The notes under the pieces were generated by a model. The model saw only the letters and a list, made by a program, of their open reading frames with translations. It made no database searches and was not told where the DNA came from. Positions 1 through 8,496 of a stretch of 64,000 nucleotides of DNA are shown here, one piece after another. The stretch comes from Palleronia marisminoris (GTDB taxonomy: Bacteria; Pseudomonadota; Alphaproteobacteria; Rhodobacterales; Rhodobacteraceae). Each line of letters starts with the position of its first letter. The stretch's first letter is position 1. The translations under genes and the position numbers were made by a program. The stretch covers positions 124,001 through 188,000 of the forward strand of contig NZ_FWFV01000008.1 in NCBI RefSeq assembly GCF_900172315.1, given 5' to 3'.

Positions 1-765
1 GGCGAGCAGGGCGGCAGTATAGGGGTGGTGCGGGGTCGCGAAGAGGTCGGTGACGGTCTGGTCCTCGACCTTTTGGCCGGCATATTGGACGGCGACCCGC
101 TCGGCCGTTTCGGCCACCACGCCCATGTCGTGGGTGATGAGGATCAGCCCCATCCCGGTTTCTTTCTGGAGCCCGGTCAGCAGGTCGAGGATCTGCGCCT
201 GGATCGTCACGTCGAGCGCCGTCGTCGGCTCGTCCGCGATCAGAAGCCGCGGTTTGCAGGCGATCGCCATGGCGATCATCACGCGCTGGTTCATGCCCCC
301 CGAAAGCTGGTGCGGATAGGCCTTGAGCCGTTGTTCGGGGGACGGGATGCCGACCATCTCGAACAGTTCGACGCAGCGGGCGTGGCGCTGCTTGCGGTCC
401 ATGCTGGTGTGCTTGCGCAGCGCCTCGCGGATCTGGAAGCCGACGCTGAAGCAGGGGTTCAGCGACGACATCGGCTCTTGGAAGATCATCGCGAGGTCGT
501 TGCCGATGAGGCGACGGCGCGCCTTGCCCGACAGGGTGCGCAGGTCCTGACCGTCGAAGCTCATCTCGTCGGCGGTGACGGTGGCGGTCCAGGGCAGAAG
601 GCCCATCGTCGCCAGCATCGAGACGGACTTGCCCGAGCCGGACTCGCCCACGATGGCGAGGATCTGGCCCTTGTCCACGTCGACATCGACCTTGTCCACG
701 GCGCGGAACGGGCCGGTGGAGGTCGCGAAGGTGACCGACAGGTTGCGGATTTTCAGCAGGCTCAT
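1..765 (-). CDS. dppD: Dipeptide/oligopeptide ABC transporter ATP-binding protein (C-terminus beyond window)
   Basis: Peptide-importer ATPase acting at the cytoplasmic face of the DppBC permease. The visible 255 codons start [11 protein letters not shown] and carry Walker A (GESGSGKS), a Q-loop ([11 protein letters not shown]), an ABC signature written LSGGMNQR, Walker B ([13 protein letters not shown]) and the H-loop (LITHD). LNP after the Q-loop and [11 protein letters not shown] are typical of the DppD/OppD class. The open frame continues past base 1, so the C-terminal oligopeptide-transporter domain is not seen. The ATG lies one base beyond the dppC stop, so it is the fourth downstream gene of a tight leftward operon. 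The substrate is inferred from family and from the peptidase in the operon. Confidence 0.93.
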   Translation of the reverse strand, partial: MSLLKIRNLSVTFATSTGPFRAVDKVDVDVDKGQILAIVGESGSGKSVSMLATMGLLPWTATVTADEMSFDGQDLRTLSGKARRRLIGNDLAMIFQEPMSSLNPCFSVGFQIREALRKHTSMDRKQRHARCVELFEMVGIPSPEQRLKAYPHQLSGGMNQRVMIAMAIACKPRLLIADEPTTALDVTIQAQILDLLTGLQKETGMGLILITHDMGVVAETAERVAVQYAGQKVEDQTVTDLFATPHHPYTAALLA

Positions 766-766
766 G

Positions 767-1684
767 TCAGCTCCTCTTCAGCTTGGGGTCGAGCGCGTCG
801 CGCAGCCCGTCGCCCATGAGGTTGATGGCAAGAACCGTGACCAGAATTGCGATGCCCGGAAAGGTCACGACCCACCACGCGCGCAGCACGAACTCGCGCG
901 CGTCGGCCAACATGGTGCCCCATTCCGGCGTGGGCGGCTGCGCCCCCATCCCGAGGAAGCCCAGGGCGGCCGCGTCGAGGATCGCGGTCGAGAAGGACAG
1001 CGCGGCCTGCACGATGATCGGCGCAAGGCAATTCGGCAGCACCGTGATGAACATCTGCCTGAGCTGACCGGCCCCGGCGACGCGCGACGCGGTGACGTAG
1101 TCCTTGCCCCGCTCGGACAGCACGCTCGCGCGGGTCAGGCGGACGTAGTGGGGTTGCAGTACGAGGGCGATCGCGATCATCGCGTTCAGAAGCGACGGGC
1201 CCAGAACGGCCACCAGCACAAGCGCCAGCAGAAGCGAGGGGAACGCCAGGATGATGTCCATCAGGCGCATGATCAGCGTGTCGAGCCATTTCGGCGCGAA
1301 GCCGGCAATCAGCCCGATGATGATCCCGCCGGACGCCGCAACCACGACGACCACGATGCCGACGAAGAACGAGAAGCGCGCTCCGTGGATCAACCGGCTG
1401 AGCATGTCGCGACCGAGCGCGTCGGTCCCAAGGGGGAAGGCCCAGGCGCCGCCATCCTGCCAGACGGGCGGTTGCAGCGCATAGTCTCGGAATTGGGCCG
1501 ACGGATCGTAGGGCGCGATCAGCGGCGCAAAGACCGCGACGAACAGGAAGGCCAGGAAGACCCACAAGCCGATCACGGCACCTCGGTTCTCGGAGAACGA
1601 GTTCCAGAAGGTGCGGAAGCGGGTCGGCCGGGTGCCCCCATCGCGCAGGACGTTGCGGCCGGTCTGTGCAGAGGTGTCGGCCAT
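767..1684 (-). CDS. dppC: Dipeptide/oligopeptide ABC transporter permease, DppC/OppC type
   Basis: Inner-membrane permease of 305 residues, a normal length for DppC. An N-terminal cytoplasmic leader (residues 1-35) is followed by a first membrane helix (about 38-57). Then comes the OppC_N region with the periplasmic segment ending in [15 protein letters not shown], which is a hallmark of the DppC subfamily. The BPD_transp_1 domain follows, with an EAA-type coupling loop around [14 protein letters not shown]. The ATG sits one base after the dppB stop, so expression should be coupled. It forms the translocation pore with DppB. Family assignment is secure; the transported peptide is unknown. Confidence 0.94.
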   Translation of the reverse strand: MADTSAQTGRNVLRDGGTRPTRFRTFWNSFSENRGAVIGLWVFLAFLFVAVFAPLIAPYDPSAQFRDYALQPPVWQDGGAWAFPLGTDALGRDMLSRLIHGARFSFFVGIVVVVVAASGGIIIGLIAGFAPKWLDTLIMRLMDIILAFPSLLLALVLVAVLGPSLLNAMIAIALVLQPHYVRLTRASVLSERGKDYVTASRVAGAGQLRQMFITVLPNCLAPIIVQAALSFSTAILDAAALGFLGMGAQPPTPEWGTMLADAREFVLRAWWVVTFPGIAILVTVLAINLMGDGLRDALDPKLKRS

Positions 1685-1685
1685 C

Positions 1686-2693
1686 TCAGCGACTCCGGAT
1701 TTTCGGGTTGATGAGGCCGTAGGTCAGATCGACCAGCAGGTTCACGATCATCACGATCACGGCGATCATCAGAAGGCCGCCCTGGACGACCGGATAATCA
1801 CGGCGGAAGATGGAATCGACCATCCACTTGCCGATGCCGGGCCAGGAAAAGATCGTCTCGGTCAGGATCGCGCCCGCAAGCAGCGTGCCGACGGACAGGC
1901 CGATCACCGTGATGACGGGGATCATCGCGTTCCTGAGCGCGTGGACGCCGTTCACCCGCTCGGGCGAAAGGCCCTTGGCGCGGGCGGTACGGATGTAATC
2001 CTCGGACAGCACCTCGAGCATGGCCGACCGCGTCTGGCGCGCGATAACGGCCAGCGGGATCGTCGCCAGCACGATGGACGGCAGGATCAGGTGCGACACG
2101 GCCGAGCGGAACGCGCCGGATTGCCCCGACAGCAGCGAGTCGATCAGCATGAAGCCGGTCGTGTCCTCGAAGAAGTAGAGCAACCCGATCCGCCCCGAGA
2201 CCGGGGTCCAGCCGAGATTGCCCGAGAACACGATGATCAGCAGCAATGCCCACCAGAAGATCGGCATGGAGTACCCGATCAGCGCGGTGGACATGAAGAA
2301 CCGGTCGAGGAACTTTCCCCGGTAGACCGCCGCGATCACGCCTGCGGGCAGACCCAGGCAGGTGGCGATGATGATGGCGCAGATCGACAGTTCCAGCGTT
2401 GCGGGGAAGAGCGAGAAGAACTCGTCCCATACGGGGCGGTTGGTCACGAAGCTGTTGCCGAGGTCGCCCTGCAGGATTCCTGTGAAGTAGTCCCAGAACT
2501 GCTTCCAGATCGGTTGGTCGAAACCGTATTGCGCGCGCAGTGCCTCGTAGCGCTCCTGGCTCATGCCGCGCTCGCCGGCCATGACGATGATCGGATCGCC
2601 CGGCAGCACGCGGATGAACGCGAACGAAATCAGCGTCACCCCGAAGAAGGTCGGGATGAAGGTGCCGAGGCGCGAGAGGAAGAATTTCAGCAT
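1686..2693 (-). CDS. dppB: Dipeptide/oligopeptide ABC transporter permease, DppB/OppB type
   Basis: Inner-membrane permease of 335 residues. It has the N-terminal signature of DppB proteins (first helix about residues 10-30, then RVLPGDPI), five further hydrophobic helices, and the coupling-loop motif YIRTARAKGLS near residue 235, which is very conserved in the family. The C-terminus ends in LINPKIR, also typical. Its ATG overlaps the stop of the upstream peptidase gene by one base (TGATG), indicating translational coupling. With dppC and dppD it makes the membrane complex for peptides delivered by the upstream substrate-binding protein. Confidence 0.95.
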   Translation of the reverse strand: MLKFFLSRLGTFIPTFFGVTLISFAFIRVLPGDPIIVMAGERGMSQERYEALRAQYGFDQPIWKQFWDYFTGILQGDLGNSFVTNRPVWDEFFSLFPATLELSICAIIIATCLGLPAGVIAAVYRGKFLDRFFMSTALIGYSMPIFWWALLLIIVFSGNLGWTPVSGRIGLLYFFEDTTGFMLIDSLLSGQSGAFRSAVSHLILPSIVLATIPLAVIARQTRSAMLEVLSEDYIRTARAKGLSPERVNGVHALRNAMIPVITVIGLSVGTLLAGAILTETIFSWPGIGKWMVDSIFRRDYPVVQGGLLMIAVIVMIVNLLVDLTYGLINPKIRSR

Positions 2694-3784
2694 CAGATCA
2701 CCGTCAGCTCGGTCGGGAAAGTCGTCAGCGAGCGGGAGCCGTCATCGGTCACGAGGATGTCGTCCTCGATCCTGACGCCGAACGCCCCCAGCTTGTAAAG
2801 CCCGGGCTCATTGGTGAAGACGGTCCCGGTGTCAAGGGCGGCGTGGTTCCCGCGCATGATCCAGGGAGCCTCGTGAACGTCACGTCCCAGCCCGTGGCCG
2901 GTCTTGGTCCGGATGCGGTCGGCGTAGGGAGAGGCCTCCAGAACCGAGGCCACGGCGTCGTCGATCTGATGCGCCGTGACGCCGGGTTTCGTGACGGCGT
3001 GGCCCGCGCGATTGGCGGCAAGAACCGTCTCGTAGACCTCGCGCGCTTCGGCCGAGGGCTCGCCGACGAACACCGTGCGGGTGATGTCGGCGCACATGCC
3101 GCCGGCGCGGGCGCCGAAGTCCAGAAGCAGCGCGTCGCCGGGACGGATCGCGTAGTCCGGGCGGGCATGGGCATGGGGGCGGGCGGAGTTGTCGCCGGCC
3201 GCGACGATGGGCGGAAAGGCCAACCCCTCGGCACCGGCTGCGAAAAGCGCGCCCAGAAGGCGGCTTTCGACCTGCGTCTCGGTGTCGCCGACGCGCACGG
3301 TGGCGAGGGTTTCGCGCAGGGCGGTCTCGCTGATCTCGATCGCCTGCTCCAGCGCTGCGATCTCTTGTCGCGTCTTGCACAGGCGCAAGCCGCTGATCGC
3401 TGCCTCGTGGTCGCGGATGTCGAGCGTCCCGTAGGTCGCGCGCAACGCGTCGTGGACGAACACGCGCATGACCTGGCCCTCGACGGCGACGCTTTGCAAC
3501 GGCAGGTCGCGGGCCAGAGCGTCGAAAGCGGGGCCGTAGCCGGTCTGGTCGCGCCAGTCGAAGACCTTCCCCGGGACGCCGAGAGGCTCCCACGAGCCGA
3601 GCTCGAGTTCGGGGACGATCGCGGCAGGGGCACCCTCGGCAGGGATCACGAGGACGAGGGGGCGTTCGCTCGTGTGGAATTCAAACCCCACGAGACGCGC
3701 GAGATTGGGGCCGGGCACAAGGGCCACGGCATCGACCTGCAGCCGGCGGGCGAGGTCGCGGAATTCGGAATAACGGTCGGTCAT
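2693..3784 (-). CDS. M24-family Xaa-Pro-type aminopeptidase within the peptide transporter operon
   Basis: Cytosolic metallopeptidase of 363 residues with a creatinase N-domain (about 1-130) and a pita-bread M24 domain (about 140-363). The five expected metal ligands can be placed: D in LLLDFGARAG, D in CADITRT, H in TGHGLGRD, E in FTNEPGLY and E in RIEDDILV. It likely cleaves Xaa-Pro or other N-terminal residues from imported peptides. The gene lies between the substrate-binding protein and dppB and overlaps dppB by one base, which supports an uptake-plus-hydrolysis role. The precise specificity (prolidase against aminopeptidase P or a dipeptidase) cannot be read from sequence alone. Confidence 0.88.
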   Translation of the reverse strand: MTDRYSEFRDLARRLQVDAVALVPGPNLARLVGFEFHTSERPLVLVIPAEGAPAAIVPELELGSWEPLGVPGKVFDWRDQTGYGPAFDALARDLPLQSVAVEGQVMRVFVHDALRATYGTLDIRDHEAAISGLRLCKTRQEIAALEQAIEISETALRETLATVRVGDTETQVESRLLGALFAAGAEGLAFPPIVAAGDNSARPHAHARPDYAIRPGDALLLDFGARAGGMCADITRTVFVGEPSAEAREVYETVLAANRAGHAVTKPGVTAHQIDDAVASVLEASPYADRIRTKTGHGLGRDVHEAPWIMRGNHAALDTGTVFTNEPGLYKLGAFGVRIEDDILVTDDGSRSLTTFPTELTVI

Positions 3785-3852
3785 GCAGAGGGGGCCTTGG
3801 GTTAAAAGGCGGCGGGGCGACTGACCCTCCGGTCGGTCCCCCGCAAATGCGA

Positions 3853-3879
3853 CAGGGCGCGCGAAAGCCGCGCGCCCTG
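3853..3879 (-). promoter_or_regulatory. Perfect intercistronic stem-loop after the SBP gene
   Basis: Two perfect 11-nt arms (CAGGGCGCGCG at 3853-3863 and its complement at 3869-3879) enclose a 5-nt loop. The hairpin lies in the 112-nt gap between the substrate-binding protein stop and the peptidase start on the leftward transcript. There is no U tract after it, so it looks more like a 3'-end stabiliser or partial terminator that keeps SBP mRNA more abundant than the permease mRNA. That pattern is well known in other importer operons. The function is inferred. Confidence 0.65.
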
Positions 3880-3896
3880 CCTCGTCGATCGGTCGA

Positions 3897-5474
3897 TCAG
3901 CCGTCGGGGTTCAGCGTGACGGTGTCGAACAGGTGGCCGCCCAGCGGGTGGACGATGTAGCCTTCGACCTCGGACCGGACCGGCATGAAGGTCGTCGAGT
4001 GGGCGATGGTGGCCCACGGCGCCTGCTCCTTGAAAACGACCTGCGCCTCTTCATAAAGCTTCGCGCGCTCGGACTGGTCCGAAAGCGTCTTGGCTTCCTG
4101 CACCAGCTGGTCGAACTCTTCGTTGCACCACTGGGCACGGTTCGCACCGCCGACGCCGTCGCAGCCCAGAAGCACGGCCAGGAAGTTGTCCGGATCACCG
4201 TTGTCGCCCGTCCAGCCCAGAAGCACCGCACCGTCGCGGTCCACGGCCGACGACCGCTCGAGATACTCGCCCCACTCGTAGGACACGATCTCGACGTCGA
4301 CGCCGATCTCGGAGAAGTCTTCCTGGATCAGCTCGGCCATCCGGCGGGCGTTGGGGTTGTAGGGACGCTGGACCGGCATCGCCCAGATCTTCATCGACAG
4401 GTCCTCGACGCCGGCCTCTTCCAGCATCTGGCGCGCGGCTTCGGGGTCGTAGGGGTCATCCTCGACGGCGTCATTATAGGACCACATGGTGGGCGGGATC
4501 GGGTTCTTGGCCGCTTCGCCCTGTCCCGCGAAGATCACGTCGAGGATCGCCTGCTTGTCGATCGCCATGTTCAACGCCTTGCGGACCTGCGGGTCGTCGA
4601 AGGGCTCCTGCGTGGTGTTGTAGGCGAGGTAGCCGACGTTCAGCCCTTCCTGGTCCAGAAGCTCCAGGTCGGTATTCGCGCGGATCGCCTCGATATCGGC
4701 CGGGTTCGGGTAGGGCATGACGTGGCACTCGCCGGCCTGCAGGCGCTGCAGGCGGACCGAGGCGTCGGGCGTGATGGCGAAGACGAGGTTGTCGAGCTTG
4801 GGCTCGTTGTCCTTCCAGTAGTTCTGGTTCTTCGAGTAGCGGATCACGGCGTCCGTCTGGTAATCCTCGAAGACGAACGGCCCGGTGCCGATGGGGCGCT
4901 GGTTGATCATCTCGGGCGTGCCGGCCTCGGCCATGGCGTCGGCGTATTCCTTCGACACGATCGAGGCGAAATCCATCGCCATATTGGCGATGAAGGGGGC
5001 CTCGGCGCGGGTCAGGTTGAAGCGGACCGTCAGGTCGTCGACCTTCTCGACCGAGTCGATCAGGTCGGGCATCGACATGGAGTTGTAATACTCCCACGAG
5101 CCGTCGCCTTCCTGGCGCTCGAAGCTGTAGATCACGTCGTCGGCGTTCATCTCGCGCGTGGGGGTGAACAGGTCGTTCGAGTGGAACTGCACCCCGGGGC
5201 GCAGCTTGAACGTCACCTGCGTGCCGTCTTCGCTGACCTCGTAGGATTCGGCGAGGCCGGGGACGGTGTTGGTGGTGCCGGTCTCGAACTCGACGAGCTG
5301 GTTGTAGACGGTGTGGCTCGAGGCGTCGAACGTCGTGCCGGCAGTGTAGAGGGCCGGGTCGAAGCCCTCGGGGCTGCCTTCCGAGCAATAGACCAGCGTC
5401 TGGTCCTGGGCATACGCGGCGCCGGCAGCGCAGAGCGCGAGCGCCGAGACGGCGAGCGTGTGGCGAAATTTCAT
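3897..5474 (-). CDS. dppA: Peptide ABC transporter substrate-binding protein (SBP family 5)
   Basis: Periplasmic receptor of 525 residues, the normal size for family 5 binding proteins. The chosen ATG begins MKFRHTLAVSALAL, a classical Sec signal peptide ending AAYAQ-D with cleavage near residue 20. A strong Shine-Dalgarno (GGAGT) lies just upstream. The family signature is visible as FKLRPGVQFHSNDLF followed by TREMNADDVIYSFER, and later YNTTQEPFDDPQVRKALNMAID. Aromatic and acidic pocket residues are typical of DppA. It is the first gene of the leftward operon and is followed by a strong stem-loop. A longer in-frame start exists upstream but would destroy the signal peptide. Confidence 0.94.
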   Translation of the reverse strand: MKFRHTLAVSALALCAAGAAYAQDQTLVYCSEGSPEGFDPALYTAGTTFDASSHTVYNQLVEFETGTTNTVPGLAESYEVSEDGTQVTFKLRPGVQFHSNDLFTPTREMNADDVIYSFERQEGDGSWEYYNSMSMPDLIDSVEKVDDLTVRFNLTRAEAPFIANMAMDFASIVSKEYADAMAEAGTPEMINQRPIGTGPFVFEDYQTDAVIRYSKNQNYWKDNEPKLDNLVFAITPDASVRLQRLQAGECHVMPYPNPADIEAIRANTDLELLDQEGLNVGYLAYNTTQEPFDDPQVRKALNMAIDKQAILDVIFAGQGEAAKNPIPPTMWSYNDAVEDDPYDPEAARQMLEEAGVEDLSMKIWAMPVQRPYNPNARRMAELIQEDFSEIGVDVEIVSYEWGEYLERSSAVDRDGAVLLGWTGDNGDPDNFLAVLLGCDGVGGANRAQWCNEEFDQLVQEAKTLSDQSERAKLYEEAQVVFKEQAPWATIAHSTTFMPVRSEVEGYIVHPLGGHLFDTVTLNPDG

Positions 5475-5619
5475 TGGAGTGACTCCCTGATGTTGTGGAC
5501 GCCGGGTCTTTCGCCCGACGGTCATGTGCCGACCTTGGCAAGTGCAGAGGCGATGGTCCAGCCCTTCCAAGCAGGTGGTTTTCCGGTTGCCGAAACGTCA
5601 GCTTGGCCCACAGCGCAGA

Positions 5620-5647
5620 TTGACGAACCTGATTAAAACGGTAGGAT
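5620..5647 (+). promoter_or_regulatory. Candidate sigma-70 promoter for the 148-aa unknown gene
   Basis: TTGACG (5620-5625), 16-nt spacer, TAGGAT (5642-5647). It lies 26 nt upstream of the ATG at 5674, leaving room for a short leader with a GGAGAG ribosome site. The match to a housekeeping promoter is good, but it was found by eye. Confidence 0.5.
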
Positions 5648-5673
5648 TCGACTCAGCGAAAGCGGAGAGCACG

Positions 5674-6120
5674 ATGTCGAAGCCGTTCGTTTGCCCACAG
5701 ACGTCCGTCGGCACCGCGCCGGTGGGCTGCGTTGCGGACCTTCCGCCGGCCGAGGGCTGGTGGATCCGCGCCTTCCGGCAATGGGGCGGCGAGACGGCAG
5801 CCCTGTCCGCGGACATGACCGGCCGGTTCGGCGCCGCCCGAGCCGAGCGAATCCTGTCGCGCTTCGGCGAGTTGATGGAGATCCTCTCGCTCTATGCGCG
5901 ACGGCCGCTGGCGGTGCAGGGGGCGGGCAGTGCAAGCCTCTGCTCAGACGAGGCGGTCTTCGCGCTTCTGTGCACCACGGCCACCCACGGCGCGCGCGAG
6001 GATGCGATGATGATCGCCTGCCTGATGGTCCGTCCCGACGTCGCGCCGATCGCCGTGTCGCTGGCGCAAGGCCTCGGCCTCGAGGTCGAGCGGGGGCTGA
6101 GGGCGCGTAAGCTCTCCTGA
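5674..6120 (+). CDS. Hypothetical protein, 148 aa
   Basis: I do not recognise a named domain. The product begins MSKPFVCPQTSVGTAPVG and contains an N-terminal segment with WWIRAFRQW followed by mainly alpha-helical sequence (ADMTGRFGAARAERILSRFGELMEIL, split here only as a description), several cysteines (7, 19, 90, 100, 112) and an acidic-basic C-terminus. There is no signal peptide or clear membrane helix. The ATG has a GGAGAG site upstream and a plausible promoter. It stands alone between the divergent peptide operon and the aminotransferase gene. Length and codon use look like a genuine chromosomal gene; the function is unknown. Confidence 0.7.
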   Translation: MSKPFVCPQTSVGTAPVGCVADLPPAEGWWIRAFRQWGGETAALSADMTGRFGAARAERILSRFGELMEILSLYARRPLAVQGAGSASLCSDEAVFALLCTTATHGAREDAMMIACLMVRPDVAPIAVSLAQGLGLEVERGLRARKLS

Positions 6121-6187
6121 TCGCGCACGCCAGAGATTGACGCCGCCGCGCGCCATCGCCAACCCTGTCGGGGCAAAGGAGTCCCGC

Positions 6188-7498
6188 ATGAACGCCCCCA
6201 ACGATCTTTCCGCCTTCTGGATGCCCTTCACCGCGAATCGCCAGTTCAAGGCGGCGCCGCGGATGCTGACCAGCGCCGAGGGCATGTTCTATCGCACCGA
6301 CACGGATCGCGAGGTGCTCGACGCGACCGCCGGGCTGTGGTGCGTGAATGCCGGCCATTGCCGCCCGAAGATCGTCGAAGCCGTGCAGCGCCAGGTGGCC
6401 GAACTGGACTATGCGCCTGCCTTCCAGATGGGCCACCCCAAGGCGTTCGAGCTGGCGAGCCGTCTGGCCGCCATCGCGCCCGAAGGGCTGGACCACGTTT
6501 TCTACACGAACTCCGGGTCTGAAGCCGTTGAAACTGCTCTGAAGATTGCTCTGGCCTATCACAAGGCGAAGGGGCAGGGCGGCCGGACCCGCCTGATCGG
6601 CCGCGAGCGTGGCTATCACGGCGTGAACTTCGGCGGCATCTCGGTCGGCGGGATCGTCAACAACCGCCGCGTCTTCGGCCCGCTGGTGCCGGGCGTCGAT
6701 CACCTGCCGCATACGCATCTGCCCCAGAACGCCTGGACCCGTGGCCAGCCCGAGCATGGCGCCGACCTGGCCGACGACCTCGAACGGCTGGTCGCGCTGC
6801 ACGGGGCGGAGACCATCGCCGCGGTCATCGTCGAGCCCGTCGCAGGCTCGACCGGCGTGCTGCTGCCGCCCAAGGGCTACCTCGAGCGCCTGCGCGAGAT
6901 CACGCGCAAGCACGGCATCCTGCTGATCTTCGACGAGGTCATCACCGGGTTCGGCCGCGTTGGCGCGCCTTTCGCCGCCGACCGCTTCGGCGTCACGCCC
7001 GACATGATCACCTGCGCCAAGGGCCTGACGAACGGCACGATTCCCATGGGTGCCGTCATCGCCTCGTCCGAGATCCACGACGCCTTCATGAACGGCCCCG
7101 ATCACCTGATCGAGCTGTTCCACGGCTACACCTATTCGGGCACGCCGGTCGCCTGCGCCGCCGGGCTCGCAACGCTCGACACCTACCGCGACGAGGGGCT
7201 GTTCGAGCGCACGCAGGAGCTCGAGGATCGCTGGGCCGACATGCTCCACGGCTTGCGCGACTGTCGCAACGTGATCGACGTACGCAACATCGGCCTGATC
7301 GGCGCGATCGAGCTTCAGCCGATGGAGGGTCAGCCCACCAAGCGTGCGTTCCAGGCTTTCCTCGATGCGTTCGAAAAGGGGCTGATGATCCGCACCACGG
7401 GCGACATCATCGCGATGTCGCCGCCGCTCATCATCGAGCAGGAGCATATCGACCGCATCGGCGAGACCCTGCGCGGTGTGCTGAAAGCGCTCGACTGA
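6188..7498 (+). CDS. Beta-alanine/omega-amino acid--pyruvate aminotransferase (class III PLP)
   Basis: Cytosolic PLP enzyme of 436 residues that transfers the omega-amino group of beta-alanine or a similar amine to pyruvate. The start MNAPNDLSAFWMPFTANRQF is characteristic of this subgroup, and FWMPF near the N-terminus is a hallmark. The PLP-binding lysine is K278 in ITCAKGLTNG, and D249 in IFDEVITGFGR contacts the pyridine nitrogen. GSEAVETALK at about 110-119 binds phosphate. The ATG at 6188 follows AAAGGAGT and was preferred over an in-frame GTG-like upstream extension. No other amine-catabolism gene is adjacent, so the physiological amine is uncertain. Confidence 0.9.
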   Translation: MNAPNDLSAFWMPFTANRQFKAAPRMLTSAEGMFYRTDTDREVLDATAGLWCVNAGHCRPKIVEAVQRQVAELDYAPAFQMGHPKAFELASRLAAIAPEGLDHVFYTNSGSEAVETALKIALAYHKAKGQGGRTRLIGRERGYHGVNFGGISVGGIVNNRRVFGPLVPGVDHLPHTHLPQNAWTRGQPEHGADLADDLERLVALHGAETIAAVIVEPVAGSTGVLLPPKGYLERLREITRKHGILLIFDEVITGFGRVGAPFAADRFGVTPDMITCAKGLTNGTIPMGAVIASSEIHDAFMNGPDHLIELFHGYTYSGTPVACAAGLATLDTYRDEGLFERTQELEDRWADMLHGLRDCRNVIDVRNIGLIGAIELQPMEGQPTKRAFQAFLDAFEKGLMIRTTGDIIAMSPPLIIEQEHIDRIGETLRGVLKALD

Positions 7499-7499
7499 G

Positions 7500-8405
7500 C
7501 TAGCGACGCATCATCTTCAACGGCACGGTCCGCGCGAGCCGCGTGAAATGCGCCATGAACGGCCGGTCCGATTCGTCGGACCGGACTGCGGCATACAACC
7601 TGCGGGTCAGGCCCGTCTTCGTCAGGGGCCGGGTGACATAGTCCGACTGCAGCTTGACGTCGCGCACGACCCAGTCGGGCAACACGGCAACGCCCCGCTG
7701 GCTGGCCACGAGTATCAGGATCATTGCCGTCAGTTCGACCTGCCGGATCGCCTTCGGCGTGACGCCGGCGGGAATGAGAAGCTCGGTGAACGCGTCCAGC
7801 CGCTCGGGCGGAACGGGATAGGTGATGAGGGTTTCTTCGGCAAAATCCTCGGCCGTGACATATTCCTTGGCTGCCAATGGGTGCCCCGACGCGGCGATGA
7901 AGACGGGTTCGTAGTCGAAGAGCGGCAGGAAGCTGATGCCCGGCAGCTCTTCGGGGTCGGACGAGATGACAAGATCAACCGTCTCGCGCTGCAGCGCGGG
8001 CAGGGCGTCGAAGGCGAGGCCGGGGCGGATATCGACATCCACGTCGGGCCAGGCGCGGCGGAACTGCTCGAGCACAGGGAACAGCCATTCGAAGCAGGCG
8101 TGACACTCGATAGCGATATGCAGCCGCCCCGAGCTGCCGGCGACGAGTCCCGCGAACTCGGCCTCGAGCGCTGCCACTTCGGGCAGGATCCGCTCGGCCG
8201 CGCGCAAGAGGCGCATCCCCGCGGAGGACAGCTTCAACGGTTTGGATCGCCGCAGGAACAGCTCGACCCCGGCCTGGTCTTCCAGGTTCTTCACTTGGTG
8301 GGACAGCGCCGATTGCGTGATGTTCAACCTGTCGGCCGCGCGCGCCAGACCGCCTTCGTCATGGATCGCCTTGATCGTCCGCAGGTGGCGGAACTCGATA
8401 TGCAT
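7500..8405 (-). CDS. metR: LysR-family regulator of methionine genes, MetR type
   Basis: DNA-binding regulator of 301 residues. The N-terminal winged HTH (residues 1-60) contains ARAADRLNITQSALSHQVK followed by LEDQAGVELFLR, the usual LTTR pattern. The effector domain has IECHACFEWLFPVLEQFR, which is strongly MetR-like; MetR senses homocysteine. The gene is divergent from metF with a 91-bp gap holding inverted repeats, the classic MetR arrangement. Its stop lies two bases from the end of the aminotransferase gene. By analogy it should activate metF and perhaps other methionine-synthesis genes when homocysteine accumulates. Confidence 0.9.
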   Translation of the reverse strand: MHIEFRHLRTIKAIHDEGGLARAADRLNITQSALSHQVKNLEDQAGVELFLRRSKPLKLSSAGMRLLRAAERILPEVAALEAEFAGLVAGSSGRLHIAIECHACFEWLFPVLEQFRRAWPDVDVDIRPGLAFDALPALQRETVDLVISSDPEELPGISFLPLFDYEPVFIAASGHPLAAKEYVTAEDFAEETLITYPVPPERLDAFTELLIPAGVTPKAIRQVELTAMILILVASQRGVAVLPDWVVRDVKLQSDYVTRPLTKTGLTRRLYAAVRSDESDRPFMAHFTRLARTVPLKMMRR

Positions 8406-8496
8406 ATGCTGTCGAACTCATGATGGTCTTCAACTTTATGAGTTTGTCTCACGAAGGACGGCATGGGACAAGGCGTCAAACAAGAGGGTCAGTCCG
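8406..8496. promoter_or_regulatory. metR-metF divergent control region with inverted repeats
   Basis: The gap contains AACTCAT (8415-8421) and its perfect inverted partner ATGAGTT (8438-8444), 16 nt apart. It also holds a 13-nt dyad TGAGTTTGTCTCA (8439-8451) shaped like the LysR-type box and close to the known MetR consensus TGAA-N5-TTCA. The position between the divergent regulator and its expected target fits a MetR recognition and activation site. Site calls were made by eye. Confidence 0.55.

Noticed and set aside
2749-3633. Long antisense open frames over the peptidase gene (and similar long frames elsewhere)
   Set aside because: They are Arg/Ser/Pro-rich, typical shadow frames in GC-rich genes, and have no family motifs or ribosome sites.
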